Origin: Chloroflexota bacterium
GTDB lineage: Bacteria; Chloroflexota; Anaerolineae; Anaerolineales; Villigracilaceae
NCBI GenBank assembly: GCA_016235425.1
Contig: JACRLC010000088.1
Span: forward strand, 62,001 to 126,000
Length of the DNA: 64,000 bases
Direction: 5' to 3'
The translations under genes were made by a program, and so were the position numbers. How positions within the stretch are numbered: position 1 is the first letter of the stretch; every line of letters starts with the position of its first letter. The notes under the pieces are model-generated. The model had not been told where the DNA came from. It saw nothing but the letters and a program-made list of their open reading frames with translations, and made no database searches. Positions 25,285-34,263 of this stretch are shown in pieces.

Positions 25285-25345
25285 AGATATATCTATTGTT
25301 GTATAGTATAGGTGTTATAGTATCGTTCATATAAAAATACGTCAA
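25285..25345 (-). promoter_or_regulatory. promoter and candidate operators of the small ORF-PadR-CPBP operon
   Basis: On the minus strand TTGACG (25345-25340), a 17-base spacer and TACTAT (25322-25317). Downstream lie repeats of TATACTAT type and the perfect palindrome AGATATATCT (25285-25294). These are candidate PadR binding sites. Confidence 0.7.
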
Positions 25346-25422
25346 GAGGAAAGTTTCAAGTAAGATTTTCTTTCAGCTCTTCTAAATTGACTACGCGCAA
25401 AGAACTTCTCCCACACAAATGC

Positions 25423-25454
25423 AAGCGCCCGATTGCGTGTGCAACCGGGCGCTT
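25423..25454 (-). terminator. hairpin terminator after potD
   Basis: AAGCGCCCG and CGGGCGCTT with a 14-base loop, 29 bases beyond the potD stop. The T tract on the minus strand is weak, so termination efficiency is uncertain. Confidence 0.6.
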
Positions 25455-25483
25455 TTGGTTTCTACTTGAAAACCACTTGCTTT

Positions 25484-26635
25484 TTACTGACCTTTGACTT
25501 CCACCCAGATATCATCGTACAGCGGCGTAGCATCACCGACATCGGAAATGCGGTGACCATTCTGAACGGCCTCGGCGGGCGTGTTGGTGATGGGGGATGC
25601 CATGTATGCGTCGTAGAGGTCGGCATAGTTCTCTTTGGCGAAGTCGAGGGCAGCTTTGTTCGGGTTGGTATACGGGAAGTCGCGGAGCATCATCCAGAAG
25701 ATGTTGCCTTGCATCGTGTAGTTGAGCCACGCATAGGCGGCGTCGGTGTGAGGCGCATCGGTAAGCATGGCCCAGTTGTCCTGCCAAAGGATCGCGCCTT
25801 CAGTGGGGTAAACGTACTGGATGGCCGGGTTTTCCTGTTGCGCGATCAAGGCTTCGGCTGTCCACGTTATTCCAAGGTCAACATCTCCTGCAATCAGCGC
25901 GGTTTTGGGGCTATCGCTATCGAAGAGTTTGACGTTGGGGACGAGTTCGGCCAGCTTGTTCTTGGCCTCTTCGAGTTGCGCGGGATCAGTTGTGTTGACA
26001 TCGTAGCCGAGGGTTAATAACGTCGCGCCAATCACGGCACGCGAGTCATCCAGGAAGACCATGCGGCCAGCGTATTCGGGATTCCAGAGGTCGGCCCACG
26101 AAGCAGGAACAGTCTCTACGGCGTCGGTGTTGACCACGATTGCATCCGTCCCGGCCTGATATGGAATGGTGTACTTGTTGCCCGAATCGAACTCAAAATC
26201 AAGATAGTTCGGGTCGAAGTTCGCCATCACAGGCAGTTTGGCATGATCGAGTTCCTGCAGGAGACTCTGGCGCGCCATGAGTGCAATGATGTAATCGGTC
26301 GGCTGGACGAGGTCATAGTTCGACCCACCCGCAGAGACCTTGGCGTACATTTCCTCGTTGCTGGAATACTCATCGCGATTAACCTTGATGCCCGACACCA
26401 GTTCAAAGCATTCGATCATGTCGGGAGGGATGTACTCCGTCCACACGAAGATATTGAGTTCCGTGGAGGTGGCTTCCATGGGAAACTCAGCGGCTGGACA
26501 TTCGAAGCCTGTCGAGGTTACCTTTGGCCCATCCGCGGCAGGTTCGGTCGCTTGCGCACCATTTCCACAGGCCGCCAGCGCCATGCTTGCGATTACAAAT
26601 AACGCAAGCATTTTAAACAGATTGGACTTGCTCAT
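25484..26635 (-). CDS. potD: polyamine ABC transporter substrate-binding lipoprotein
   Basis: 383 residues. The signal peptide ends in lipobox LAAC with Cys23. The mature part matches PotD/PotF: LNIFVWTEYIPPDMIECFELVSGIKV, SSNEEMYAKVSAG, YDLVQPTDYII, IPYQAGTDAIVVNTDAV, LDDSRAVIGATLLTLG and GVDLGITW-like WTAEAL. It captures spermidine or putrescine outside the membrane and delivers it to the PotBC permease. AGGAGGAAGAG precedes the ATG at 26635; an upstream in-frame ATG would overlap the ribosome site. It is the last gene of potABCD. Confidence 0.9.
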   Translation of the reverse strand: MSKSNLFKMLALFVIASMALAACGNGAQATEPAADGPKVTSTGFECPAAEFPMEATSTELNIFVWTEYIPPDMIECFELVSGIKVNRDEYSSNEEMYAKVSAGGSNYDLVQPTDYIIALMARQSLLQELDHAKLPVMANFDPNYLDFEFDSGNKYTIPYQAGTDAIVVNTDAVETVPASWADLWNPEYAGRMVFLDDSRAVIGATLLTLGYDVNTTDPAQLEEAKNKLAELVPNVKLFDSDSPKTALIAGDVDLGITWTAEALIAQQENPAIQYVYPTEGAILWQDNWAMLTDAPHTDAAYAWLNYTMQGNIFWMMLRDFPYTNPNKAALDFAKENYADLYDAYMASPITNTPAEAVQNGHRISDVGDATPLYDDIWVEVKGQ

Positions 26636-26717
26636 CTCTTCCTCCTTTAGAAGATTTTTGGTTGGCAACGCAGACTTTTTTCAAGACTGCGAAAAACCCG
26701 AAGGCAAAAGAAAAAAA

Positions 26718-27611
26718 CTAATGTTGCTTCTGTTCCCGGCTCTGGATAACCTGAAGCAACAAAACCGCCGTGAACACAATCAAAATCCACACCGTCGAAA
26801 GTGCGTTGACCTGCGGCGTGATGATACGGCGCAACAAACCGTACACGTAAATCGGCAAGGTCGTTGAGCCGGGACCATTCGTAAAGAACGTGATCACAAA
26901 ATCGTCGAGTGAGAGCGTGAAAGCCAGGAGCGCGCCGGAAAGCACACCGGGCAGGATCATCGGGAAGGTAACGCGGCGAAAAGTCGTCCACTCGTTCGCG
27001 CCCAAATCCATGGCGGCTTCTTCGTAGGATTTATCGAAACCCTGCAAACGCGCCTGCACCACAAGCGTGACAAATGGAACCATGAAAGCAATGTGACTCA
27101 CGGTCACGGTTGTCATGCCCAGCGAGAGCCGCGCGTCACCCGAGAGATTGAACGCATCGTTAACCCATCCAAAAAACTGGCTGAACAAGGTCAACGCACC
27201 GATACCCATCACGATCTCCGGGATGACGATGGGAATATAAAGCGAAAGCTGCGAGAATGGCTTGATCTTGAAATCATAACGCTGCAGGGAGATCGCCGCC
27301 ATTGTGCCGATGACGGTTGCAATGATGGTCGCGGTAAAAGCAATGGTCAGCGTATTTCCCGCGGCTTCGATCACATCGTCGTTTTTCGCGAGATCGCAGT
27401 ACCAGTGAAACAGCCCGCACGGGCTGGACTTGACCAGGCTCCCGTCCATCACCACGCGTTCGCTGAACGAAGGGATGAAGCCCTCAAAGGTCACGTTTGC
27501 GCGTGAGGCATTGAAGGAATACAGGATCAACCCAACGATCGGCGCGTAGAGAAAGAAGTAAACCAGCACCGTCGCAGTGATCACAAAAGGAGAACGACGG
27601 AAGGGGTTCAT
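26718..27611 (-). CDS. potC: polyamine ABC transporter permease, PotC-like
   Basis: 297 residues with six hydrophobic segments and the permease EAA loop EEAAMDLGANEWTTFRRVTFPMILPG, which docks on the ATPase. Similar to PotC of the spermidine/putrescine importer: PIVGLILYSFNAS, GTMAAISLQRYDF, and IPEIVMGIGALTLF. There is an extra periplasmic loop around residues 45-75 (VVMDGSLVKSSPCGLFHWYCDL). A GGAG site overlapping a hairpin precedes the ATG at 27611. Confidence 0.88.
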   Translation of the reverse strand: MNPFRRSPFVITATVLVYFFLYAPIVGLILYSFNASRANVTFEGFIPSFSERVVMDGSLVKSSPCGLFHWYCDLAKNDDVIEAAGNTLTIAFTATIIATVIGTMAAISLQRYDFKIKPFSQLSLYIPIVIPEIVMGIGALTLFSQFFGWVNDAFNLSGDARLSLGMTTVTVSHIAFMVPFVTLVVQARLQGFDKSYEEAAMDLGANEWTTFRRVTFPMILPGVLSGALLAFTLSLDDFVITFFTNGPGSTTLPIYVYGLLRRIITPQVNALSTVWILIVFTAVLLLQVIQSREQKQH

Positions 27612-27694
27612 CCCGCACGCTCCATTTCAAATAAGGTTGTAACGTGCGGGATCACCCCGCTACTTACATTGTGCAATTGATGAGGTAGCGGGGT
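27610..27694. repeat. two tandem intercistronic hairpins between potB and potC
   Basis: ATCCCGCACG (27610-27619) pairs with CGTGCGGGAT (27643-27652), and ACCCCGCTAC (27654-27663) pairs with GTAGCGGGGT (27685-27694). Each 10-base stem is perfect. They fill the entire gap from the potB stop to the potC start. Confidence 0.75.
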
Positions 27695-28617
27695 CATGCG
27701 GCCACGATCTCCTCTCCGAATCCAAATTTACGCGTGTAGAAATACGTAACGATCAACGTCATGATCATCAGGATCAATGATGCCGCCGATCCAAACGTCG
27801 GATCGCGCGCGTCCAAAAACTGACGCTGGATCAGGTTACCCACCAGGATCACCTGGCGTCCGCCGAGAATATCAGAGACGATGAACGTCCCCATGACCGG
27901 GATGAACACGAGAATTGTCCCCGCCACCACACCGGGCATCGAAAGCGGAAGCGTGACCCGCAGGAAGGTTTTGATCGAGTTTGCGCCCAAATCCGCCGCG
28001 GCTTCGTACAACGAGGTATCAATCTTTTCCAGCGACGTGAAAATGGGCAGGATCATGAACGGCAAAAATTCGTACACCATGCCCACCAACACTGCGCCCG
28101 GCGTGTACAGCATTTCAAACGGCTGGAACGGAATGTGCAGGAAATTCGCGATCCAACCGATGATGATATTGATCGCACCCTCTTTGCGAAGCAACATCAT
28201 CCACGCATACACGCGGATGACAAAATTTGTCCACAACGGGATCAGCACCATGAACAGGAACATGTTGCGTTGCTTCGGATGCGCGCGCGCAATGAAGTAC
28301 GCCAGCGGGTACGCCATGATGATTACCAACGCCGTCGTATTGAAAGCCAGCGAAAGCGACCGTCCCAAAATCTGCAAATATAACGGGTCGAAACACGTGG
28401 CCTGTCCGTCCGGGCAATCGGTGGTGTAGCCTGAAAGGCGGATGTAATTATTCAGCGTAAACGTGTAGATCACGTTTCCATCAGGACTGCGTTTGCCGAA
28501 GCTGATCACCAGCGTCAGGAACAACGGAATAATCAGCAGGATGAACAGCCACACGGTCGTCGGCAGGGCAAGCAATGTCCCTTGTGTAGATTTGTTTTCG
28601 CGAAGACGTTGAAGCAT
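27694..28617 (-). CDS. potB: polyamine ABC transporter permease, PotB-like
   Basis: 307 residues starting [13 protein letters not shown], with six hydrophobic segments and the EAA motif [25 protein letters not shown]. Matches Pot[40 protein letters not shown]. The ATG at 28617 lies two bases beyond the potA stop, so translation is coupled; a longer frame would only extend into potA. It forms the membrane channel with PotC. Confidence 0.9.
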   Translation of the reverse strand: MLQRLRENKSTQGTLLALPTTVWLFILLIIPLFLTLVISFGKRSPDGNVIYTFTLNNYIRLSGYTTDCPDGQATCFDPLYLQILGRSLSLAFNTTALVIIMAYPLAYFIARAHPKQRNMFLFMVLIPLWTNFVIRVYAWMMLLRKEGAINIIIGWIANFLHIPFQPFEMLYTPGAVLVGMVYEFLPFMILPIFTSLEKIDTSLYEAAADLGANSIKTFLRVTLPLSMPGVVAGTILVFIPVMGTFIVSDILGGRQVILVGNLIQRQFLDARDPTFGSAASLILMIMTLIVTYFYTRKFGFGEEIVAA

Positions 28618-28619
28618 GG

Positions 28620-29735
28620 CTAATCCTTCTTCAGCACGAGTGTATTTTCCGGCATCAGCATGAGCCAAATTTCCTGCCCAACCGTATAAAACGACTTCGG
28701 GTCGAGCCGCGAAATTCGGTTCTGTTCCCAAACCTTCAGCTTCGCCCCATGCGCATCCACAAAAACTTTCGTATCCACGCCTATATAAACTGTGTTTGTC
28801 ACAGTTGCACGGAACATATTTTGGTTGACCGCATTTTTTTCAGCAATATGGATCTTCTCAGGGCGAATACATACAGTGACTTCTTCGCCTTTGACAAGCC
28901 CATCCGAAATGGGCATACCGATCAACTCGGCATTTAAGCTGGGGACAAAAACACACGCCTCATTCCCGGACAGGGATTTGATCTTGCCTTCGATAAAATT
29001 CGACTCCCCGATAAAGTCCGCCACGAACTTGTTTGATGGCCGCTCATAGATTTCCACGGGCGTGCCCATCTGCTGAACTTTGCCTTTGCTCATTACCGCG
29101 ATGCGATCAGACATCGTCAGCGCTTCTTCCTGATCGTGGGTTACATAGATAAACGTGATTCCCAATTGTTGTTGCAGTGCCTTGAGTTCAAGCTGCATTT
29201 CCTTGCGAAGTTTCAAATCCAGCGCACCGAGCGGCTCATCGAGCAGAAGCACGTCCGGGGTTTTGACCAGCGCACGCGCCAGCGCCACGCGTTGCTGCTG
29301 GCCACCGGAGAGCTGCTTGGGGCGGCGGCGTTCCATCCCGGTCAACTGAACCATCTCGAGGGCGCGTTTGACGCGCTTCTCGATCTCGTCTTTTGCCGCC
29401 CCTTCCATTTCCAAACCGAAGGCCACATTCTGAAAAACAGACATGTGCTGGAACAGCGCGTAACTTTGAAAGACCGTATTGACCTTCCGCTGGAAAGGCG
29501 GCGTGTGTCCCATCGGCTTGCCTTCGATAAATACCTCCCCTTCTGTCGGCCACTCGAACCCCGCAATCATGCGCAACGATGTGGTCTTTCCACAGCCGGA
29601 GGAACCGAGCATCGAAAAGAACTCACCGTTCTTGATCTGCATGGTCACGTGATCCACGGCGGCCATCTCGCTCCCTTCCGGCGTGATAAAACGCTTCACA
29701 ACGTCACGCATTTCAACTGCAAATTCACTGGTCAT
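28620..29735 (-). CDS. potA: polyamine ABC transporter ATP-binding protein
   Basis: 371 residues. ABC ATPase motifs: Walker [10 protein letters not shown] (43-51), Q-loop FQSYALF, signature [15 protein letters not shown], Walker [13 protein letters not shown] and His switch THDQEEA. A C-terminal TOBE-like domain (about 240-370) is typical of PotA and other MOI-family importers. It drives uptake by PotBCD. It has its own promoter with a palindrome in the spacer, 30-57 bases upstream. Confidence 0.93.
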   Translation of the reverse strand: MTSEFAVEMRDVVKRFITPEGSEMAAVDHVTMQIKNGEFFSMLGSSGCGKTTSLRMIAGFEWPTEGEVFIEGKPMGHTPPFQRKVNTVFQSYALFQHMSVFQNVAFGLEMEGAAKDEIEKRVKRALEMVQLTGMERRRPKQLSGGQQQRVALARALVKTPDVLLLDEPLGALDLKLRKEMQLELKALQQQLGITFIYVTHDQEEALTMSDRIAVMSKGKVQQMGTPVEIYERPSNKFVADFIGESNFIEGKIKSLSGNEACVFVPSLNAELIGMPISDGLVKGEEVTVCIRPEKIHIAEKNAVNQNMFRATVTNTVYIGVDTKVFVDAHGAKLKVWEQNRISRLDPKSFYTVGQEIWLMLMPENTLVLKKD

Positions 29736-29764
29736 CTATCTTCTCCCGTGGCAAGAATGTACTG

Positions 29765-29792
29765 ATTTTACTGGCATTTGCCAGTACATCAA
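29765..29792 (-). promoter_or_regulatory. potA promoter with an operator palindrome in the spacer
   Basis: On the minus strand TTGATG (29792-29787), a 16-base spacer and TAAAAT (29770-29765). A perfect 18-base palindrome TACTGGCAAATGCCAGTA (29786-29769) occupies the spacer and edges the -10 box, an ideal position for repression of potABCD. The regulator is not identified. Confidence 0.72.
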
Positions 29793-29809
29793 GACTTACA
29801 GAAAAATTC

Positions 29810-31171
29810 CTACACCGACCTCGACACTACCGAAACAGCATCCGCCAGCCGGTTCAGCCCTTCGTCAATTTCTTCCTGCGAAATGATCAACGGCGGCTCG
29901 ATGCGGACGGTCTGCGCGCTCGTCAACGTGCCGGAGACCACCACGCCGCGCTTGAAAAGTTCCGCCGCCACCTTGTAGCCGATCTCCGGTGTGTGGAAAT
30001 GCTGGCCGATCAACAGCCCCTTGCCGGTCACTTCCCTGTAAACCTGCGGGAATTCCTCGGCAAGGTCTTGTACCTTCTCCTTGAGATAAGTGCCCTTCTT
30101 ATCTGCAGCCTCCCACAGACGGTCGCGCAATGTGACGTTGATCGCCGCAATCGCCGCCGAACAGGCCAGCGCGCCGCCGCCCGTCGTGGTCGTGTGCATA
30201 AATGGATTCGGGTACATCATCGGCTTGAAGATCTCTTCCGTCGTGGTCACCGAACTGATCGGCATCACGCCTCCGCCGAGGGATTTGGCGGTGGCAATGA
30301 TATCGGGGGCGATATTCCAATGGTCAACGCCCCACAGCTTCCCGGTCCGGCCCAGACCCGTTTGCACTTCGTCAGCTATTAACAACGCACCGTACTTCTT
30401 CGTTGCGGCGCGAACGCGCGGCCAAAAGTCATCCGGCGGGACGATGGCCCCGGCCTCCCCCTGAATCGGCTCGAACATCACACCGGCAACACCGATCCCA
30501 ACCTTGTCACAGATTTCAAGTTGCTGTTCCACCGCACCCGCGTCCCCAAACGGGACGTGATACACGGAACCGCCGTACATCAGGCCCATCGGCTGGCGAT
30601 AATCGGCCTTGCCCATCATCGAAAGCGATCCCATGGTCTTGCCGTGGAACGCCTTGACCGCCACAATAAACGCAGACCTGCCGGTGTAAAGTTTGGCGAT
30701 TTTGATGGCGGCTTCAATCGCTTCCGTGCCGCTGGCGGCGAACCAGGAATATTTCAAATCGCCCGGCGTGATATCGGCCATCATTTTTCCGAGCACGCCA
30801 CGCAAAGGATCGATCAATTCCTGGCTGGGCATGGGACTGCGCTTCGCTTGCGCAACCACCGCGTCCACCACGTCTGGATGGCACCAACCCAAATCCAACA
30901 TGCCAAAGCCGCCAAGCCAGTCAATGTACTTGCGGCCAAGCACATCCGTAAAACCAGACCCGCTCCCCGACCATTCCACCGAGGCCCAATCCCCCGCCTC
31001 GGTCACCGACTTGCGATACTCCAGCCAGCCGCGATTAAAGTGTTCGGCAAAGTTTCGCTTGGATTCGTCAATGATCCACTTCGCCTGCACCTCCTCCGGG
31101 AAAGTTTCCTGCTTGATGATGTCAAGCCATTGAGATGAATATGCTAATGCGTTGTCAAAATTTTGATTCAT
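29810..31171 (-). CDS. patA: putrescine aminotransferase-like class III aminotransferase
   Basis: 453 residues. It resembles E. coli PatA/YgjG: GWLEYRKSVT near residue 50, DWLGGFGMLDLGW, SQELIDPLR, SGTEAIEAAIKIAK, AFHGKTMGSLS, EPIQGEAGAIVPP, LLIADEVQTGLGRTGK and IATAKSLGGGVMPI with the catalytic Lys, and GTLTSAQTVRIEPPL near the end. PatA converts putrescine and 2-oxoglutarate to 4-aminobutanal and glutamate in the cytoplasm. The potABCD importer lies just downstream, which supports a polyamine role. The aldehyde product would need oxidation, possibly by the AORs (inference). Confidence 0.85.
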   Translation of the reverse strand: MNQNFDNALAYSSQWLDIIKQETFPEEVQAKWIIDESKRNFAEHFNRGWLEYRKSVTEAGDWASVEWSGSGSGFTDVLGRKYIDWLGGFGMLDLGWCHPDVVDAVVAQAKRSPMPSQELIDPLRGVLGKMMADITPGDLKYSWFAASGTEAIEAAIKIAKLYTGRSAFIVAVKAFHGKTMGSLSMMGKADYRQPMGLMYGGSVYHVPFGDAGAVEQQLEICDKVGIGVAGVMFEPIQGEAGAIVPPDDFWPRVRAATKKYGALLIADEVQTGLGRTGKLWGVDHWNIAPDIIATAKSLGGGVMPISSVTTTEEIFKPMMYPNPFMHTTTTGGGALACSAAIAAINVTLRDRLWEAADKKGTYLKEKVQDLAEEFPQVYREVTGKGLLIGQHFHTPEIGYKVAAELFKRGVVVSGTLTSAQTVRIEPPLIISQEEIDEGLNRLADAVSVVSRSV

Positions 31172-31189
31172 AAATCCTCAAGAACAGAG

Positions 31190-31262
31190 ACTGGAGACTT
31201 GAGATTAGAGAATTGACAAAACCCAAGCAGTCTCCAGTCACTAGTTCTCTAATTCTCTGGTT
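31190..31262. repeat. GAGATTAGAGAATTGx low-complexity repeat, copy 2
   Basis: CAGAGACTGGAGACTTGAG and GTCTCCAGTCACTAG form inverted segments with GAGATTAGAGAATTGAC nearby. Similar text occurs at 19200-19260 and 19425-19482. Confidence 0.5.
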
Positions 31263-31263
31263 T

Positions 31264-32730
31264 TTAAAACTTCCTCGTCCATTCCTTCGGCCATCTCTCG
31301 ACGACCACTTTCTTCTGCGTGAAGAATTCCACTGCGTCCATGCTCTGGCCGTGCATGTCGCCGAAGAAACTGTCCTTCCAGCCGCTGAACGGGAAGAACG
31401 CCATCGGCGCGGCCACACCAATATTGATTCCGATGTTGCCTGCGTCCACCTCATACCTGAACCTGCGCGCCGCGTTTCCACTCGACGTAAACAGGCTCGC
31501 CTGGTTTCCGTACACATGGCTGTTCGCCAGCGCAATTGCATCGTCAATCGTATTCACGTGCACCAGACTCAGCACCGGGCCAAAAATTTCCGTCTTCCAA
31601 ATCTCGCTTCCAGGCTGGACATCAAGCAGGATCGTCGGCCTGACGAATGTCCCGCCCTCGCAGCCTTTGATAATCGTCCCGCGCCCATCCACCGGGACAG
31701 CCGCGCCTTCAGATGCGCCGACGCCAATCAACTGCTCCACACGAGATTTGCTGAACGAATTGATCACCGGCCCCATCTGGACGCCATCATCGAGTCCATA
31801 CCCGACCTTTCGGCTGGCCGCCGCGTCACAGATCATTTCCACAAACTGATTCCTTGACTCACCTACCGTCACTGCCAGAGAGACCGCCAAACAGCGCTGC
31901 CCTGCGCAGCCAAAGGCTGAATCGGCGATGATCTTCGTCGCCATTTCCATGTCCGCATCCGGCAATATAATGACCGGATTCTTCGCCCCACCCTGCGCCT
32001 GCACGCGCTTGCCATGCGCCGCGGCGGTGCTGTAAATATATTTCGCAACGTTGGTCGAGCCAACAAACGTGATCGCTCGAATGGCGGGGTGCTCAAGAAT
32101 ACCGTCCACTGCATCCTTCGCACCGTTGACCAAGTTGACTACGCCCTTCGGGAAACCCACCTGTTCAATAAGTTTGAAGATAAACTGCATCGTCGCCGGC
32201 ACTTTTTCCGAAGGCTTGACGATGTACGTATTGCCTGCGGCTATCGCGTAAGGCAAATACCAGAACGGAATCATACCGGGGAAGTTGAACGGCGCAATCG
32301 TGGCGCACACACCAACAGGCTGGCGGATCATCAACTCGTCAATGCCGGGCGCGATATCTTCCACGAATTCACCCTTGCCCAGGTGCGGCATTCCGCAGGC
32401 AATTTCAACATTTTCAATGGCGCGCACCATTTCGGCTTTGGCTTCTTCAAACGTCTTGCCGCACTCTTCGGTGATCAACCTTCCGATCTCATCCTGGTTC
32501 GCCTTGAGCAGGTCGCGCAGTTTGAACAAATATTGCACACGGTCCTGCACAGGAGTCCTTCGCCAGGCCAGGAACGCGTCACTGGCGGCCTTTGCAGCGG
32601 CATCCACGTCGCTTCTTCCGCAGAGAGGCGTCTTCGCGATGATTTTTCCCGTCGCAGGATTGATGACTTCAAAATATTCCCTGGCGTCCGGTTTTACCCA
32701 TTCGCCGTTGATATAGTTGAGGATTTCCAT
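31264..32730 (-). CDS. mmsA: CoA-acylating methylmalonate semialdehyde dehydrogenase
   Basis: 488 residues of the aldehyde dehydrogenase superfamily. MMSDH signatures: [60 protein letters not shown] and catalytic Cys280 in [11 protein letters not shown]. It lacks the usual general-base Glu of hydrolytic ALDHs (E at the G-G-K site is AKN), as expected for acyl-CoA-forming members. It converts methylmalonate or malonate semialdehyde with NAD and CoA to propionyl- or acetyl-CoA and CO2. Flanked by omega-aminotransferases, it may finish beta-alanine or 3-aminoisobutyrate breakdown. GGAG lies before the ATG at 32730. Confidence 0.9.
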   Translation of the reverse strand: MEILNYINGEWVKPDAREYFEVINPATGKIIAKTPLCGRSDVDAAAKAASDAFLAWRRTPVQDRVQYLFKLRDLLKANQDEIGRLITEECGKTFEEAKAEMVRAIENVEIACGMPHLGKGEFVEDIAPGIDELMIRQPVGVCATIAPFNFPGMIPFWYLPYAIAAGNTYIVKPSEKVPATMQFIFKLIEQVGFPKGVVNLVNGAKDAVDGILEHPAIRAITFVGSTNVAKYIYSTAAAHGKRVQAQGGAKNPVIILPDADMEMATKIIADSAFGCAGQRCLAVSLAVTVGESRNQFVEMICDAAASRKVGYGLDDGVQMGPVINSFSKSRVEQLIGVGASEGAAVPVDGRGTIIKGCEGGTFVRPTILLDVQPGSEIWKTEIFGPVLSLVHVNTIDDAIALANSHVYGNQASLFTSSGNAARRFRYEVDAGNIGINIGVAAPMAFFPFSGWKDSFFGDMHGQSMDAVEFFTQKKVVVERWPKEWTRKF

Positions 32731-32745
32731 GATTTCTCCAAAGAC

Positions 32746-32783
32746 GTTACGTGTTCCGTCTTGTGCAAGACGGAACACGTAAC
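32746..32783. repeat. perfect 38-base palindrome
   Basis: GTTACGTGTTCCGTCTTG (18 bases), a two-base centre, and its exact complement. It lies between mmsA and the upstream aminotransferase, 6 bases beyond the latter's stop. It can form a very stable hairpin or cruciform. No T run follows on either strand, so it is not a classic terminator. Confidence 0.85.
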
Positions 32784-32788
32784 ACGCT

Positions 32789-34096
32789 TCATGCAGTTTG
32801 CTTATCCATCAATTCCGCCAGCCCCTCGTCAATCAGGGTCAAGCCTTCTTCGAGTTGTTCTTCTGTGATGACCAGAGGCGGCACAACGAAAAGGACATTC
32901 TTGAAATTGAAAACATATAAACCATTGGAAACCAGGAAATTCTTGAGCGCAGTCAAGTCCATTGGCTCTTTGGTCTCGCGGTTCTTCACCAACTCAAGCG
33001 CGGAGAACATGCCAATGTAACGCACATCGCCAACGGAAGGATGTTTTGCCTTCAATTCCTCCAGCCGTTGGCCAAGATATTTTCCGACCTTCTTCGCATT
33101 CTCAAAAATCTTGTCTTCCTCGTAGGCTTCAATGGTGGCAAGCGCAGTGGCGCAGGCAAGCGCGTGTCCGTTATAAGTGAGGCCGGCCATTAACACTTTG
33201 TCGTCAAAGAATTTTGCGATCTTCTCACGGACAATCACCGCCCCCAGCGGCAAATACCCGGACGTGATTCCTTTCGCGGTCGTGATAATATCGGGCACAA
33301 CGTCCCAGTTGTCCACGGCAAACCACTCGCCTGTCCGCCCCCACCCGCTCATGACTTCATCCGAAATGAGCAGGATGCCATATTTATCGCAAATTTCGCG
33401 CATACGCGGCCAGTAATCATCCGGCGGGATGATGAGACCGTTCGTACCCGTCACACCTTCGAGGAAGATCGCCGCGATCTGATCCGGGCCTTCATACTGA
33501 ATTACCTCTTCCACGTGTTTGATGCACTCACGATGACAGGTATCCTTTGTCCAGCCAAACGGACAGCGATAGCAATACGGGTCAAGGAAATGAACGACAC
33601 CCGGCAAAGCCGGTTCAACGGCCAGACGGCGGTAATCGCCGGTCAATGCCATCGCGCCGTGCGTCGCACCGTGATAGGAGCGATAACGCGCAAGGATTTT
33701 GTTCCGTCCCGTGTAGAAGCGCGCAATCTTGATGGCGTTCTCGTTGGCTTCTGCGCCGCCCAGGGTGAAAAAGGTCTTTTTCAAATCGCCGGGGGTTATT
33801 TCTGCCAATTTCCTGCCGAGCAAACCGCGCGGTTCGGTTGCCATGCCGGGCGAGGCGAAGGTCAATTTTGCGGCTTGATCCTGGATTGCCTTCACGACCC
33901 TGGGATGCTGGTGACCGACGTTCGTGTTCACCAACTGAGACGCAAAGTCCAGGTAGCGTTTGCCATCCACATCCCAAAAATAAGGCCCCTCCGCCCTGTC
34001 CATCGGGATCGGATTCACCTGCCCTTGATTGGACCATGAGAAGAAAGTGTATTCCTTATTCAGGTCGACGATCTCTTTTGCTGTCAATTTGGTCAT
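32789..34096 (-). CDS. class III aminotransferase, omega-amino acid or taurine:pyruvate type
   Basis: 435 residues. It starts [25 protein letters not shown] and contains [15 protein letters not shown] [83 protein letters not shown] with the catalytic Lys, and a [17 protein letters not shown] segment. This is the taurine/beta-alanine aminotransferase subgroup; the product from beta-alanine would be malonate semialdehyde, a substrate for the adjacent MmsA (inference). It has a Cys-rich insertion ([16 protein letters not shown], Cys at three or four positions) that could bind metal. Start chosen for the GGAG site. Confidence 0.82.
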   Translation of the reverse strand: MTKLTAKEIVDLNKEYTFFSWSNQGQVNPIPMDRAEGPYFWDVDGKRYLDFASQLVNTNVGHQHPRVVKAIQDQAAKLTFASPGMATEPRGLLGRKLAEITPGDLKKTFFTLGGAEANENAIKIARFYTGRNKILARYRSYHGATHGAMALTGDYRRLAVEPALPGVVHFLDPYCYRCPFGWTKDTCHRECIKHVEEVIQYEGPDQIAAIFLEGVTGTNGLIIPPDDYWPRMREICDKYGILLISDEVMSGWGRTGEWFAVDNWDVVPDIITTAKGITSGYLPLGAVIVREKIAKFFDDKVLMAGLTYNGHALACATALATIEAYEEDKIFENAKKVGKYLGQRLEELKAKHPSVGDVRYIGMFSALELVKNRETKEPMDLTALKNFLVSNGLYVFNFKNVLFVVPPLVITEEQLEEGLTLIDEGLAELMDKQTA

Positions 34097-34110
34097 GGGT
34101 TTCTCCATAA

Positions 34111-34258
34111 ATGTCATTGCGAGCCGTTCTTCCCTGCACCGAACGCCCCGCACCTTTCATTCCCGATTCAACGAAGGTGCGGGGACGCAGGACGGTGTGG
34201 CGAAGCAACCTCCTATCTATGGAGAAGATTGCTTCGCAACAAACGCTCGCAATGACAT
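34111..34258. repeat. MITE-like palindromic repeat, copy 4
   Basis: 148 bases from ATGTCATTGCGAG to CTCGCAATGACAT. It has the CCCCGCACCTT/AAGGTGCGGGG core and GAAGCAACC/GATTGCTTC segments. It sits between the two aminotransferase genes. Confidence 0.8.
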
Positions 34259-34263
34259 AAAAA

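Noticed and set aside
26718..27611. Possible riboswitch in the pot operon gaps
   Set aside because: The gaps hold simple hairpins only, with none of the conserved core sequences of known riboswitch classes that I can recognise.
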